Shown here: in pieces, positions 29,912 to 42,408 of the stretch
How the letters are laid out: each line of letters opens with the position of its first letter
How positions within the stretch are numbered: position 1 is the stretch's first letter
Source of the DNA: Amorphophallus konjac
Lineage: Eukaryota; Streptophyta; Magnoliopsida; Alismatales; Araceae
Assembly: GCA_022559845.1 (NCBI GenBank)
Contig: CM040123.1
Span: 293,806,642 to 293,870,641 of the forward strand
DNA: 64,000 nt
Direction: 5' to 3'
Position numbers and translations under genes: made by a program
The notes under the pieces: model-generated
Databases searched by the model: none
Told to the model about the DNA's origin: nothing
Seen by the model: the letters and a program-made list of their open reading frames with translations, nothing else

Positions 29912-32900
29912 TTAAGACAGTTTGTATAAGCCTAATTCTCTTCTCAGTGTTGTGAATTTTTCATTATCCAAAGGTTTAGTGAAGATGTCAGCAATCTGAT
30001 TATCTGTGCCTACATGAATCAGTTCAAAATTACTTTTAGAAACCTCATCTCTTATGAAATGATGCCTTATCTCTATGTGTTTGGTGCGTGAATGCAAAAC
30101 AGGATTTTTGGCAAGATTAATGGCACTTGTGTTATCACAATAGATAGGTGTGCACCCCAGGTCTACTTGGTAGTCTTGAAGCTGGTGTTTAATCCATATG
30201 ACTTGTGTTCCACAACTCCCTGCAGCTACATATTCAGCTTCTGCAGTGGAGAGGGCCACAGAATGTTGTTTCTTGGAGCCCCAAGACACTAAACACTCAC
30301 CCAAAAATTCACAATGACCACTAGTGCTTTTCTTGTCTAGTTTACAACCTGCATAATCAGCATCTGTGTATGCAACTAAGTTAAATGTGTGTGATGCAGG
30401 AAACCATAAACCAAGAGAATGAGTAACTGACAAATATCTAAAAATTCTTTTCACTGCAGCTAAATGTAATTCAGTAGGTCTAGACTGATACCTTGCACAC
30501 ATTCCTACACTAAATTGTATATCAGGTCTAGAAGCTGTCAAGTAAAGAAGAGATCCAATCATACCTCGATAAAGTTTGGCATTTACTTCTTTACCTGTCT
30601 CATCTGCATCCAGTGAGGTATTGGTACCCATGGGTGTTGTAATGTGCTTTAGGTTTTCCATACCAAACCTCTTGAACAGTTCCAATGTGTATTTGGTCTG
30701 GTTGATGAAGCACCCATCCTCTAGCTGCTGTACCTGCAAGCCAAGAAAGTATTTTAGTTCACCAACCAAACTCATTTCAAATTCAACAGACATCATTTTA
30801 GAAAATTCATCACATAGTTCATGCTTAGTTGATCCAAATACTATGTCATCTACATATACCTGAACTATGATGAGATCTCTATCTGTACCCTTGGTAAATA
30901 GAGTTTGATCAACCTTACCTCTTTTGTAGCCCTTGCTGATCAGAAATTCAATCAATCTTTCATACCATGTTCTTGGAGCCTGCTTTAGACCATACAAGGC
31001 TTTGTTTAACCTGAAAACTTGGTTAGGTTGAGGAGAGAATTGAAATCCGGGGGGTTGTTCAACAAAAATCTCTTCTTTAATGACTCCATTTAAAAAGGCA
31101 CTTTTAACATCCATTTGTTGGAGTTTTATATTCTTTGAACATGCAAAGGCAAGCAGCATTCTTATAGCTTCCATCCTAGCAACATGTGCATAGGATTCAT
31201 CGAAGTCTACACCAAATTCCTGACAGTAGCCCTTGGCTACTAATCTGGCCTTATTTCTTGAGATGACTCCATCTTCATTCATTTTATTTTTGAACACCCA
31301 CTTAGTTCCTATGATATTAACATTATCTGGTCTTGGAACAAGTTCCCAGACATTATTTCTTTCGAACTGGCCTAATTCCTCACTCATGGCATTGACCCAA
31401 GCTTGATCAGCCAAGGCCTCTTCTATTGATTTGGGTTCAATTTGTGAGACTAAAGCAATTAAGTCTTCATTATTCACATTCCTAAAATGAGACCTAGTCC
31501 GAAGAGGATCTTTAGGATTGCCTATGACATTATCTATCGGATGGTCTTTAAGAAATCTAACATTGGTTGAAGACTCACATGTTTCTCTTGGCCCTTCCTG
31601 ATTGAGGGGATTTGTTGTTCCACTCGGCTGAGTCTTCTCTTCTTCTTGGTCTTCTAGTAATTCCCCATCATGATTGGAGTCCCTGTCAAAATTTTCAATG
31701 TTAGACACACCTTTCTTTTCACTGAAAATAATGTGTGGAGACTCTTCAACCTTTTTATCTGTTATGTTGAAGACTCTATATGCCCTAGACACTTCTGAAT
31801 ATCCCAAAAATATTCCAGGGGAGCTTTTAGCTTCAAACTTGTCTAAATCTTTCTTGTCATTATTGTGAATAAAACATTTTGCTCCAAAAATTCTGAAATG
31901 AAACAAGTTTGGTTTCTTACCTTTTAGAAGCTCATAGGGTGTTTTCTTGTGAATGGGTCTTACCATGGCCCTGTTGATTATGTAAGTTGCTGTATTGGCC
32001 GCCTCTGCCCAAAACCTCCTTGGTAATTGACTTCCAATTAGCATGGTTCGGGCCATCTCCACCACAGTTCTATTTCTTCTCTCCACAATTCCATTCTGTT
32101 CAGGTGTCCTGGGAGAAGAAAATCTGTGTGTTAGTCCCTCTCTTTTACAAAGATCAGAAAACATGGAGTTTTCAAACTCACCTCCATGATCAGATTGAAT
32201 AGAACAGATCTTGTGTTTTCCTTCTTGTTTGACCTTATTGAAAAACAGATTAAACTTTTGAAATGCATCACTTTTATTTGCTAAGAAAAAGATCCATGAA
32301 TATCTAGAGAAGTCATCTATGATGACATAGCCAAACCTGTTCCCGTTAAGACTCTGAGTTCTAGTAGGACCGAAGAGGTCCATATGGAGGAGTTCCATTG
32401 GTCTAGAGGACAATGGCTCAGATCTTAATTTGAAAGAGTTCCTGGTCTGTTTGCCTAGAGCACATGCATCACATGATTTTGAAATAGAATTGAATTTTAT
32501 TCTAGGCATGCCTTTCACTAAATCATGCTTGACCAATTTATTTAGAGTAGTAAAGCTAGCATGTCCTAGACGTCTATGCCATTCAAAAGCATCATTTTCA
32601 GAATTGGCAGATAAACAAATATTAGATTCAGATTCCTCATCTAGGTCTACCATGTAGACATTATTAATCCTGTTGGCTACAAATTTAACCACATCAGAAT
32701 TTATTTCAAAGATTTTGCATGAGATATCATCAAACACAACCCTGTGACCCTTGTCACATAACTAACTAATGCTAATCAGGTTGTGTTGAAGACCTTCCAC
32801 AAGTAGAACTTTTTCAATGGAGTTTGTGGAAGACTTACCCACTGTACCAACTCCAATAATCTTACCTTTGTTCTTTCCTCCAAACTTGACCAGACCCCCT

Positions 32901-33000
32901 ACCTTCATCTCTATCTTGCTGAACTTGGATCGGTCACCTGTCATGTGCCTGGAGCAGCCACTGTCGAGGTACCACTTGTTGTCTTCAGCTGCCAGGCCGA
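29912..33000 (-). pseudogene. S1 protease, integrase, reverse transcriptase, RNase H
   Basis: Protease: WYLDSGCSRHMTGD at about 32935-32985. The same frame then reaches a TAG at 32762-32764 and runs open to 29912 (941 residues from 32737). In that part the integrase finger is His54, His59, Cys89, Cys92, and the DDE residues are Asp120, Asp183, Glu219 (35 apart). RT carries the YVDD box at 628-631 and the LYGLKQAPRTWY motif at 581-592. RNase H has its first Asp at 792 (TDADYAG) and the TEAEY motif later. Integrase before RT marks the Ty1/copia order. The TAG after NLISIS probably replaced a Gln codon. It is the longest intact run of S1, but it cannot be translated from gag because of upstream breaks. 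Confidence 0.9.
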
Positions 33001-33015
33001 CCTACACAAATAACA

Positions 33016-35180
33016 TCAAGCAGAGTGATTTGGAACCCAAGATGAGTTGGGTCCAAGGACATTATTCAAATCTCTAATTAAGTGTTTAGGAATCCAAATT
33101 TGCTTCAGCATGGATTTCCCTGGCATCTTTATTTCTGGTTTATTGAAATTAAGTCCAGCTGGTCTGGAGAGATAAGTTCTATACCATTCATTAGGCTTGC
33201 CACTCCTAGGATATCTTCTGTAAGTTTGTTGATCAACAGATTTTTGAAGATGATGATCATTTCTCCAGTAGGTCCTCTTTGGACCCATCTGATTGTAGTA
33301 ATTTCAGCTTTTCTTTTGATCCACTTGCTTGGTCCATTTACCATTTATGTTCTGATTGGTAGGCTTAGTGAAATTCTTCACAGAATTCATTCCCATCTTA
33401 AATGGTTGGCCAGCACTGTTTTTAGGACTTTCCTTCTGACCTTGAGTTCCCTTACTGCTGTTTGAGCTGGATGGTGTGTCCAGCTTTTCTTTTCCCTTCT
33501 CTGGGCAGAAGGTAATGGTTTTGAATTGTAAGGGTCTTTTGTTAGTTGGGTCGTAGCCTAGACCTTCCTTATTGAAGTTAACCCTAGCCCCCAGTATAGC
33601 ATCCATACTAGATTTTCCTTGGACAAAGTTTTCCAAAACTTTCTGTTTGTCTTCCAGCTCCTTTTGAAGGGATTCAGAATTTTTTAGAAGTTCACCATTG
33701 ACTTTCTTAACAGCTTCATATTTTTCTGAGTTCACTCTACTTTCATTCAAGCTTTCTTCGATTCTTATTTTGAGTTCATTGAGCTGATTTTGACTTTCTT
33801 GATTTTCTCCCTTGAGCTTATCATTTTCTTTTCTTAGTGAGGTCATTTCTTCTAGTTGCTCTTTTAGTTTCTGATTTTCCTCACAGACCTGGGTTTGTTC
33901 TTCAACATTAGTATTAAATTTTCTTTTCAGAACCCTATGCTCTTTACTAAGAGAATTGAACTTATCTAATAACTCAGCATAAGCATCTTCCCAGTCATCA
34001 ATCGTAAAATTTTCAAAAACATTGGTTACCTCCTCTTCACTGTTTGCCATAAGGCAAATTCCTTCTTCATGCTCCTCTGAGGAAGTATCTTCAGGATCTT
34101 CTTCCTCCTTGCTCCATGTGCATACCATCGCCTGTGGCTTCTTCTTCTTCTGCACTTTTGTGTTCTTCTTCTGGAAGTAGGGACCCTTCTTCTGAAGATC
34201 TGGGCATTCGCCTTTCATGTGTCCCTATTTGTTACAATGATAACAGGTCAGTCTCTTAGGATTTCTATCCCTATAATTGGTAGATTCAACATTCTTGTTA
34301 AAGGAGTATGACTTTTTCCTCCTAAAGGTCTTCCCCTTTCTCCTTAAAAATTTACTGAACTGACGTGTGAGCATTGCCTGCTCCTTCTGGTCGAGATCTG
34401 AGAAGCCATCAGACTCACCGATGCTGCTGCTGCTGCTACTGCTACTCTTGTTGCGGGATGCCTTGAGAGCTACATTCTTAGCCTTCCTATCACTTCCTTC
34501 ACCACCTCCTTTGAAATTCATCTCTAGGTCATGAGGGATCCTATGAGTTCATTCACTGTCAAGGTCGTCAGATCTTTTGACTCTTCAATCACGATGGCCT
34601 TAGTGTGCCATGCTGGGGATAAGGATCTAAGAATTTTTCTGACTATGTCTGCCTCAGCTAGATCCTTCCCTAGCCCCTTAAGTGTGTTCATGATCAAGGA
34701 CAACCTGGCATACATTTCAGTAATATTCTCCTCTGCATTCATCCTAAACAGTTCATACTTAGAGGTGTAGAGGTTTACCTTCGAGGCTTTCACTTGAGCT
34801 GTACCTTCGTAGATTAATTGCAGCTCATCCCACATTCGCTTGGTAGTCCTGTAGGCAGATATACGGGCATATTCCTCTGGGTGAACAGCACACTGGATGA
34901 TGTTCAGCGCCATCCAGTTGAGTGAAGATAGTTTGACATGGTCATCTGTCCATGCATCCTCGTTCGGTGGCAGATCATATGGGCCAACAGTGATTACCCT
35001 CCACAGCTTGTGGCTCTGTGCTCTGATAAACACTTCCATCTTGTTCTTCCAAAACATATAATTATTACCATCAAAAAATGGAGGGCGACTAATGGATTGA
35101 CCTTCAGCCATGAAGCTTCTAGGACCATTAGCATTTCCCTGACCGTTCGCCCACATGATGCGAACCTGCTCTGATACCAA
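33016..35180 (-). pseudogene. S1 gag
   Basis: The N-terminal copia gag region is at 34524-35180 (PPFFDGNNYMFWKNKMEVFI and the long helical capsid part). A one-base loss near 34520 shifts the frame. The next part (34225-34521) has a Ser run and the first half of the zinc knuckle CYHCNK. A TAG at 34222-34224 falls inside the knuckle, before GHMKGEC. The part at 33304-34218 is a Glu/Lys-rich coiled coil, typical of the enlarged Sirevirus gag, ending at a TGA (33304-33306), with a last piece to a stop at 33016. All pieces except the first share one frame. Gag would build the particle; this copy cannot. Confidence 0.86.
35168..35179 (-). promoter_or_regulatory. S1 primer-binding site
   Basis: TGGTATCAGAGC on the minus strand, two bases from the 5' LTR end, the standard initiator-tRNA-Met site of plant copia elements. 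Confidence 0.93.
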
Positions 35181-35181
35181 A

Positions 35182-38175
35182 TGTTAGCTCAGCAAGAGTG
35201 ATATAGAAGGGGGGGGATGAATAGATCACTCCCGATTTGAACAACTTCAGCGAAAAATCACTACTTCGAAAATCACCCTACCGAATATAGCTAAACAAAA
35301 TAGCTAATGCAGTGATAAACTAAGACAGAGTAATAAGATGCGATTGGAAGAGGCCGTCCACACACAAGCACATTGCCAAGCAGATAGAGAGCATCAACGA
35401 TTGCAGCAAACCACAGAGGAGACAAGAGATTTTAAGGTGGTTCGATTGTAGTCCACAATCTACATCCACCCCTCACTCCAACTAGAGTAAGGATTCCACT
35501 AGCCAATGCTAGAAACCTGCAGACTCAGTCTGCGAACAATGTGCTGCCACATAGCTTGAATAACCAAAGGAAATAAATCCCTCAACCAAACTCTGCTACC
35601 CACAGAGCTTGAAACCGGTTCCAGCTACCAGCTAGAACAGAACCGGAGATAGCTCTCCCTTCCTCCAACCCGGAGGGAACCTGCTAATGACAACCCGTCA
35701 CTAGCAAAACTAGAGATCTACGATCTCTCTTCCTCTGCAGCCCAGAGGGAAACCGGAGTAACACTCCCTTCCTCCAAACACCGGAGGGTAACAACTCGAG
35801 ATCAGATATATGAAGAAATAAAAGGAAAAACAGAAATGTAAACAAGACCAACGATGAGCACAAATCGTTTCAGAAAAATCAAATACAAAATGTAGCTTCC
35901 GAAGAAGCAAATTAGACTCTTCTCTCTCACTCAGATTTTTCTCTCACAGGACTGCTCTCTAATCTTTTCTCTCTATCTTCTTTCTGGAACGTGGAGGCTC
36001 TCTTTCTTTTCTTCTTCTGCTCAGGAATTCTGCTCTTTAGCTTTCTCTCCTGTTTGTCCATCTAATCGCAGAAGACACCTCTTATATGGCTTTCGACCTG
36101 AGTTTCAGGCCTTCACACGAGGGAGTCTCGTTCCCTCCCTTTCCAGAGCATTCTTAGATCACGTGCCAGGCATCATCCTCGGTTCACGTGCCCAATCATT
36201 GACCTGTATCACCTGCAGGCAGAGACAAAGAACTGTGATTAGTTAGTTCAGTCAGATACGAATGTATAGACATTAGGATATCAGATTAAGTAAGTGTGTA
36301 CACTGAGGGAGTGTATAGACTTGTGAGACTTCAAGCGACCTCAGTGTATAGACTAGCTGAAGAATGCATTAGCACAAAGGATGAAATGTGTGGACTTCTG
36401 TGAAGTGTATGAGGCCCTCGAGTGTATAGACTCAGGGATGCCAAATAGGCAAGTGTGTCACAGTGTGAGAGTGTATAGAGTTGAGGTTCTTCGGCGAGCT
36501 CAGTGTATAGACTTGTAAGTGTTCATGCGATCTCAATGTGTAGACTTCATTCAGCAGTCAAGACAATGGATGTATGGAGTTGGTCGAGAGAAGGAGAATG
36601 AGTGTAAAGGCTTGTAATGAAGAGGAGCAGTGTGTAGACTTGAAGCACAACAGTATGCACTATATGGACTTCAATGTATAGACGTTGATGTATAGACTTC
36701 GAAGAGAACAATGCTTGAAGGCATCGAATGTGTAGACATTGAAACAGCAATTAAGCAAGTGTTTCAAATGAGAGAGTGTATACTCTTGAAAACATCATGA
36801 GAGTGTATAGACTTGCAAGTGATATCGAGTGTATAGGGTTGAAGGATAATTGAGTGTCTAGACTTAGTGATGTGTAGACTTCCCAAAGAGCTGGACAGCG
36901 TACAGACTTGAACAAGTGAAGTCTGTTCAGACTTGAAGGTTCACAGTGTGTAGACTTTGGCAAAGCAACGTCAGTAAAGTTCCTAGTGTACAGACTTACT
37001 GAACTGAGCGTAGGTAAAAGATATGAGGAATGTATAGACTTACTCAGTTCAGTTCAGAACGTAGGTAGAAGTCCCAATGTATAGACTTACTGGAAAATGC
37101 AAACGCTGTACAGACATGCTCAACCAGTCCAATGTACAGACTTGGACTTTCAACAGAAGGATGTACAGACTTGGAAAACCATGCCAATGTTCAGACTTCA
37201 CCCCGTGCAAGCTACAGTGATTGAGTGTATAGACTTAATAGTCTCCCTGGCTGTACAGACTTGAGCACAGGCTGAACAGTCGAATGTATAGGCTTGCTTC
37301 CACCGACCAGTGTATAGACTTTGTAAGCGTGAGACGCTGAATGAGACGGTGAGCATTGTATACACTTAGCCTTTGAGGAACGATGTATAGACTCTGAATC
37401 GTGAAAGCAGACTGTATAGACTTGGAGTGTTCGAAGGACCATTGTACAGAGTTGGAGTGTTTGAGCCAATGTATAGACTTCTGCAGGGCTGCCAGTGTAT
37501 GGACTTGTACAGTGCAGCGAGTGTACAGACTTTGAGGCCGAAGACAGTGTGTAGACTTGAGAAGCTCGAGGCCGCTGTATAGACATGGGGTTCAGCTGAG
37601 AATGTATGGACTTTGACGGAGTGAGACAATGTTCAGACTTTGAAGTTACACTGTGGATGTATAGACTTGAATGAGAATGGAGTGTATAGACTTGAAAGTC
37701 TGAAGGCGATGTATAGACTTGGAGAGTTGAAGCCGATGTGCAGACTTGTAATGCGAAGCCAATGTACAGACTTTAAAGGCTATGAACAACAAGGCATGCT
37801 GTACAGACTTACTCAATCAAACCGATGTATAGACTTTGAATGAATTCAATGGGAGAATGTATAGACATGGCCCCTTTCCGGATGTATAGACTTTCAGATA
37901 AATAGGCTACAGTCCTGTTGTATGGACTTGGATAGAAAGGCCAATGAATGGACTGACTAAGATGATTAATGTACTGAGGGGTCGACTCATCAGCAAGGAG
38001 GGGTCGACCCACCACTGTCCAGACTCTGCAGACAGAGTGTAGACAGAATCAAGTAGAGCATATTATTTGACAACTATATGAACTGCACTCATTTACATGG
38101 TGAAACATGAATTAATCTAGAGATAGAAGATTGATTTATAGTGTGAGACATCATGAAAACCGTAGGGATGCAACA
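35182..38175 (-). repeat. S1 5' LTR (2,994 bp)
   Basis: Same borders (TGTTAGC ... GATGCAACA) as the left LTR and colinear with it. It is about 30 bp longer, mostly because of one extra motif unit near 37067-37095. Scattered substitutions separate the two copies. Confidence 0.93.
36262..37960 (-). repeat. Interspersed short-motif array in S1 U3 (right LTR)
   Basis: Counterpart of the array at 26672-28345, unit for unit, with one unit more: a full TGTATAGACTTAC word plus spacer near 37067-37095, absent at the matching point (about 27470) in the left LTR. Confidence 0.93.
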
Positions 38176-38602
38176 GGCGAGCCATCCTGGCCCCTGAGAT
38201 AAGGGCTTTGTACTCAGAGGCATTGTTGGACGCCTGGAAGTTGAACTTCAGGGCGTACCGCAGCTCCGTTCCTTCAAGGGATTTGAGAAGGACACTGGTG
38301 CCACATCCGACCGAGTTGGAGGACCCGTCGACGAACAGATCCCAAGTGGGCCCGGGCGCTGGTGGAGGTGCTTCTTCAATCGGGACCGTGCTTTCGGCGA
38401 TGAAGTCTGCGAGAGCCTGTCCTTTGATGGCCGAGCGGGGGCGATACGAAATATCGTAGGCCCCGAGCATGACGGCCCATTTGACGAGGCATCCTGAGGC
38501 TTCAGGGTGAAAGAGAATCTTCTTCAGGGGCACCTCAGACTTCCTTTTGCCCGGACACGTATCGGGATAGGTGTCCCTTGCGGACGAGGCGCTCGAACTC
38601 AT
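38176..38602 (-). pseudogene. T2 RNase H end and start of second RNase H
   Basis: The frame includes ILFHPEASG and YDISYRPRSAIKGQALADF, which is the end of the first RNase H and linker of a Tat pol. It continues with LFVDGSSNSVGCG and NNASEYKAL, the first two acidic positions of the archaeal-like RNase H. It is cut at 38176 by S1; the rest is at 25309-25589. Protease, RT and most of the first RNase H are absent upstream: the gag frame abuts this segment directly, so T2 carries a large internal deletion with a junction near 38540-38560. Confidence 0.82.
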
Positions 38603-40034
38603 CTTGAAGTTGATGGCAATCGCTGGTGTGATGCCCGTGATCGCTATGGAACAGGCAATGCTTGCGGCGATTGCGATGCTTGGCTTTCATAGGCTCGGGT
38701 TGGTTGAGGAGGCCCGAGCCTTTGATGTCTTCATAGATTTCATAGACGGGAGCAGTAAGGGGGGTATACCGCTCGTACTTCCGAGATGGCTCTTTTTGGT
38801 CTCCGTCCTGGTTCCGCCTTTTTCCTTGGCCCGTCCCTTGCTCGGATAGTCGCTTCTTGTCCCCCTCCCGACCCGAGCCTGTCGTGCCTCGACAGGCGTT
38901 GAGGACTTCCTCGCACTCTGCATGGCGCAAGGCCAGGGTCACTAGCTCGGCAAGGGAGGTGGGAGGATGAAGCACTAGCTCGCGCCGCAGGTTCTCGTCA
39001 TGGGTACCCTCGGTCAATGCGGTGATAGCAGAGGCCACGTCCAGGCGGGGGATGTGCAGGGCTTCCGATTTGAATCGGTTGATATAAGCCCGCAACTTCT
39101 CCCCCTGTTCCTGCTTGAGGGCCAATAATCCCGCCACTGACCGGGGTGGACCGCTGCTGACGAAGCTTTCCTTGAACACTAGCCCGAATTGCTTGAAGTT
39201 GTGGATGCTGCCGGGGGCGAGGGCCCAGAACCAAGCCTGAGCACCCTAGACCAGAGTGGTCACGAACGCTTGGCACTTGATTACGTCAGACGCCCCATGC
39301 AAGGCCATTAGGGTGTCGAAGCTGTCGTAGTGGTCGGCCGGGTCTCCCTGACCGTCGTATGACTTGAAGGTTGGGAGTGAGATCCTGGGGGATATCTCTT
39401 CCTTCAAAATATAGTCAGAGAACGGGGATCGCTCCTCGTCCTCCACAGGAGAGGTCTTCTGCAAGACGTGGAGGGCGCGCTCTTGCTCCGTGAAATGCCT
39501 CTCAAACTCTCACAGCCGGAGAGACAGCTCCGGTTGTCGCTGGCCCGAGGGGTAGGGGGTGCACTTGCATGATGTCCCGACGCTCCTCGGGGGCCTCGGC
39601 TTTCGAAAATGGTTGGCGTGCTCCGGTCTTCTCCCTCCTCGGGGTTGAGGAGGCTTCCTGCTCCGGGGGAGGGGCATGCGATGGTCCTCCTGACGGGTTG
39701 TGAATGAGCCGCCGCCCCCGGAGGGTAAAACGGCGTCCAGCGGTTTGCTGAGAGGCATCTCCACATGGGGGATCTTCTGGGGGAGCTGCGACTTCTCCTC
39801 CCTGGCCGCCTGGGCCCTCATGAGATCCATGAGGACATCCAGTTTTACGTTGAGGGTTTGGAGGGCGTCGGTGCTCCCGCCGGGAAGCTGTTCCCCCTCC
39901 ACCGATGGAGGTGTCTCGTCGGCGTGGTTGCCTGATGGGGAATTCTCCGTGGGGAGGGAAGGTGCGCCTTCTTCCGTCACCAGTGCTTTCCCCAGGTCGC
40001 CGGCAGTCCTCCTGCCAGAATTTTTTCGCACCAT
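38535..40034 (-). pseudogene. T2 gag
   Basis: One frame from ATG at 40034 to 38535, interrupted by TGA at 39507-39509 and TAG at 39246-39248. The N-terminus is Pro/Glu-rich. The Retrotrans_gag region starts near 39420 (SLPTFKSYDGQGDPADHYDSF region) and includes LRAYINRFKSEAL. A Cys/His knuckle CLFHSDHGHHTSDCHQL is near 38620-38670. This layout is common in Tat-type gags. Both stops are explicable as C-to-T changes. Confidence 0.8.
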
Positions 40035-40048
40035 GATGGGGAATTTTT

Positions 40049-40063
40049 CCCCAGACGGCGCCT
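40049..40063 (-). promoter_or_regulatory. T2 primer-binding site
   Basis: The minus strand reads AGGCGCCGTCTGGGG two bases after the LTR end. GGCGCCGTCTG is the usual start for many plant gypsy elements, with T-to-A at the first Gly-coding triplet position (TAGG instead of TTGG). I do not assign the tRNA. Confidence 0.65.
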
Positions 40064-40065
40064 AA

Positions 40066-40771
40066 TGAAGAGGGGCTATCTCACACTACTCCTGAGCGGG
40101 GAAGAGGATGACCACGTACTCTTGAAGTATGATCTGTAAGAAGGGAAATGAGTCAGAGGTGCCCAGGGATAGATCCCCGGGGAAGACCCTCCGATGCTTA
40201 AGTCATCAAAGTAGTAGAGCTCTGATGCGAAGAGAAGAGCTAGGAGGAAGGTGGGAGCGCGAGATCCCTCTCCACCAAAAGGTGAAGTGGTTCCTGCTCA
40301 GGATTTTTAGCTCTTGCCTGGCTTACCTCTTTGTAGTAGGGCTTTTCTAGTTTAAATAGTGGCCCGTTGTGCGACTGATCCCTGTAAGCGGAGGAGTCTC
40401 AGGGGGGGTTACGTCCTTCATGCGGGCTCCTTATAGTGCATAGACTCTTGGTCTTCCCTATCCTCTTGAGCTTCCTGCCATTAAGGAACTGGCAACGGTC
40501 GTACCAATAAGCTTCCATCAGTGAGCCCGAGCGATAGGCACTTGCCCAGGAGTGGTCTCCCGAGCGATGAGTGCATGGTCTGGACAGGGAATAGGGGGCT
40601 TCGAGGGAGCTTTCCCGATCGAACTGATACTCGAACTTCCCAACCCGAAGGCACCTAAGGAAGCGCTTGTTTCGAGTGAGTTTTTGGGCTTATACTAAGT
40701 GGGCCCGGGGGCTGCCACTTCGAGGAGGTGGGCCTCGTTCGGTCAGATTTGGACCTCATTTGGCCTCTTCA
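40066..40771 (-). repeat. T2 5' LTR (706 bp)
   Basis: Both ends carry an 8-bp inverted repeat, TGAAGAGG/CCTCTTCA, and the inner end abuts the PBS. A TATA-like CTATTTAAAC lies on the minus strand at about 40350-40359. The next five bases (40772-40776, TACGG) would be one half of the target duplication. The partner and the 3' LTR are not in the window. Confidence 0.75.
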
Positions 40772-40808
40772 TACGGGCGGTGAGATTTCCCCTCTATAGC
40801 AATAATAC
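40772..40808 (-). other. 37-bp piece of D3 between T2 and C2
   Basis: Across the C2 insertion (AATAC counted once) this piece continues the D3 pol frame for about 12 more codons after RNase H. T2 and C2 therefore both inserted into D3, only 37 bp apart. Confidence 0.6.
40804..40808. repeat. Left target-site duplication of C2 (AATAC)
   Basis: AATAC before the left LTR is repeated at 50071-50075 after the right LTR. Confidence 0.93.
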
Positions 40809-42394
40809 TGTAAGGTTTCGTACAGCACCTACGGGCTACGCAGCGGATAACAAAAATTCATTTGCCCGATCCCGGTGTTGTGGAAAGCTTAATCTGTGCT
40901 CTAATCGGTATTTCTAATACCCTAATTACGGGTTGCGTGTTTCACCTTACGCGAAACAACGCTGTCCGCTAAGCCCGATGCAGAGAAACCGAGCCGCACA
41001 GTTGTACGGCCTCTAGAGAAGATCCACGCTGACCCTTGCGCAGCGACGGTACCTCCCCGGCACAACTTTCCCCGGCTCTAACACCTTCTGGAGAGAGAGA
41101 GAGCAAGGGGGAGAAAGGGGGAGGCTAATCCTCTCCCTTAAGCTTAATGCTTGGTTAGCTTAAGGGAAGGAAAGAAGAAGCTAAGAGTTCGAATGAACTC
41201 ACGTAGATGGCTATATATAGAGTTTCTGCTTATTAGAAAAGGGCTCCAAAAGACTGAAACTGTATATATATCCTATCTCATATTATACATATGTATTAAA
41301 CTCCATTTACACTCCTTTCCAAAAGGAATTAAAAGGAAATAATACATACATTTGTATAATAATTATCCGTCACCCAAGAATCCATTGTGTGTGATCCTCT
41401 AGGCCCATAGCCACTCTAGTTTAAGGCCCATTAACTTCTAATTCCTAATTAGAAGTAAATTAAATATATTATTCGTTTCTACAAGAGCCGAATAATAGTT
41501 TAATTCATTCTGAACCTTCGATCATGTTGGGTCAAGTAAATCCGCGTGATCCTAGAGGACGCCGGGTTTAAACCACCCTGTCTGGTACCTATAAGTCCAC
41601 AGTTACCGCATCGATATAATCCCTCACTCCTTCTATGAGTCTGGTACGATCGAGGGTACGGTATCTGTCAAACCCCATGATCGTGCCATTTGACTATGAC
41701 CTCCTTAAAGTGTATGACGTCCATTCTAAACAAACTTACACGACCCTGGCCAGGGATTTAACGGAGCGTCAATGTCATGACCCATTAACTGTCTGATATA
41801 TACCCGACAGTGAGCGATCCCCTCTTGACCATTGATGATCTTCACACGTATCCTGGAGTGGTTAATGACTCGGCAACTCATGACTTATGGTTAAAGTCAC
41901 TTAGCTAAGTAATTAAACCATTCCAGTCTTCGTGTAAGATCCGATCAATGTCTCAGGTCAAAGGACCAACGATGCTACTGTGACCGTTGGATCTTCAGTT
42001 GACATTAGGTATAATCAACCATCTGAAGATCCAATAGCGGATCAGTTCAGTGCACATCCTCCAAGGACATACACCTACACATATGTGTTGGTGCCCCGTA
42101 CCAATGACCATGAGACTGGTCACTGACACATCATGTGTACTGGTTTAATAGGTAATCAAAGTCCCCAAGTGATTACCCTCCAACCAGGAACAGTTTAAGG
42201 TATGTGTACATGTAATGTCAATCTCATGTTCGAGATCCCATCTCGAGCTGACTTTACAACCACATATCCTAGGGACAACGTAAAGTAACACAATCACATA
42301 TTTACGCTCAAACACCACTTTATTAATGAACAAGATCGTACAACTATTGGGCCTACCCGACCCGAAATTGGCCTGTAGCACACCAACACTAACA
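40809..42394 (-). repeat. C2 3' LTR (1,586 bp)
   Basis: TGTAAGG to CTAACA, TATA box CTATATATAG at 41211-41220 (also TATA-like on the minus strand). It is a near copy of 48485-50070, differing by scattered, mostly transition, substitutions and no net length change. A GA dinucleotide run lies at about 41091-41102. Confidence 0.93.
41211..41220 (-). promoter_or_regulatory. TATA box of C2 LTR
   Basis: CTATATATAG. The same at 48887-48896 in the 5' LTR. Placed as expected for a U3/R border. Confidence 0.6.
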
Positions 42395-42408
42395 ATCTCC
42401 CACTTGAA

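Larger units (their letters stand above)
25595..38175 (-). mobile_element. S1: full-length Sirevirus-type Ty1/copia element
   Basis: 12,581 bp on the minus strand: 5' LTR 35182-38175, PBS 35168-35179, gag, protease, integrase, RT, RNase H, a 1.3-kb 3' region with several polypurine tracts, and 3' LTR 25595-28558. The YVDD RT, the integrase ahead of RT, the repeated GGGGGAG tracts and the AAAAAGGGGGAGAT tract before the 3' LTR are Sirevirus traits. No env-like ORF is seen. Coding is broken by several stops and frameshifts. The two LTRs differ visibly, so the insertion is not recent. Confidence 0.93.

Noticed and set aside
34425..34450. Trinucleotide run as a microsatellite locus
   Set aside because: It encodes the Ser run of S1 gag (minus strand). 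Similar CAG-type runs at 15980-16045 encode the Gln run of T1 gag.
40425..40450. A GTGCATAGACTCTTG word in the T2 LTR resembling the S1 array motif
   Set aside because: A single imperfect occurrence with no array; expected by chance in this much sequence.
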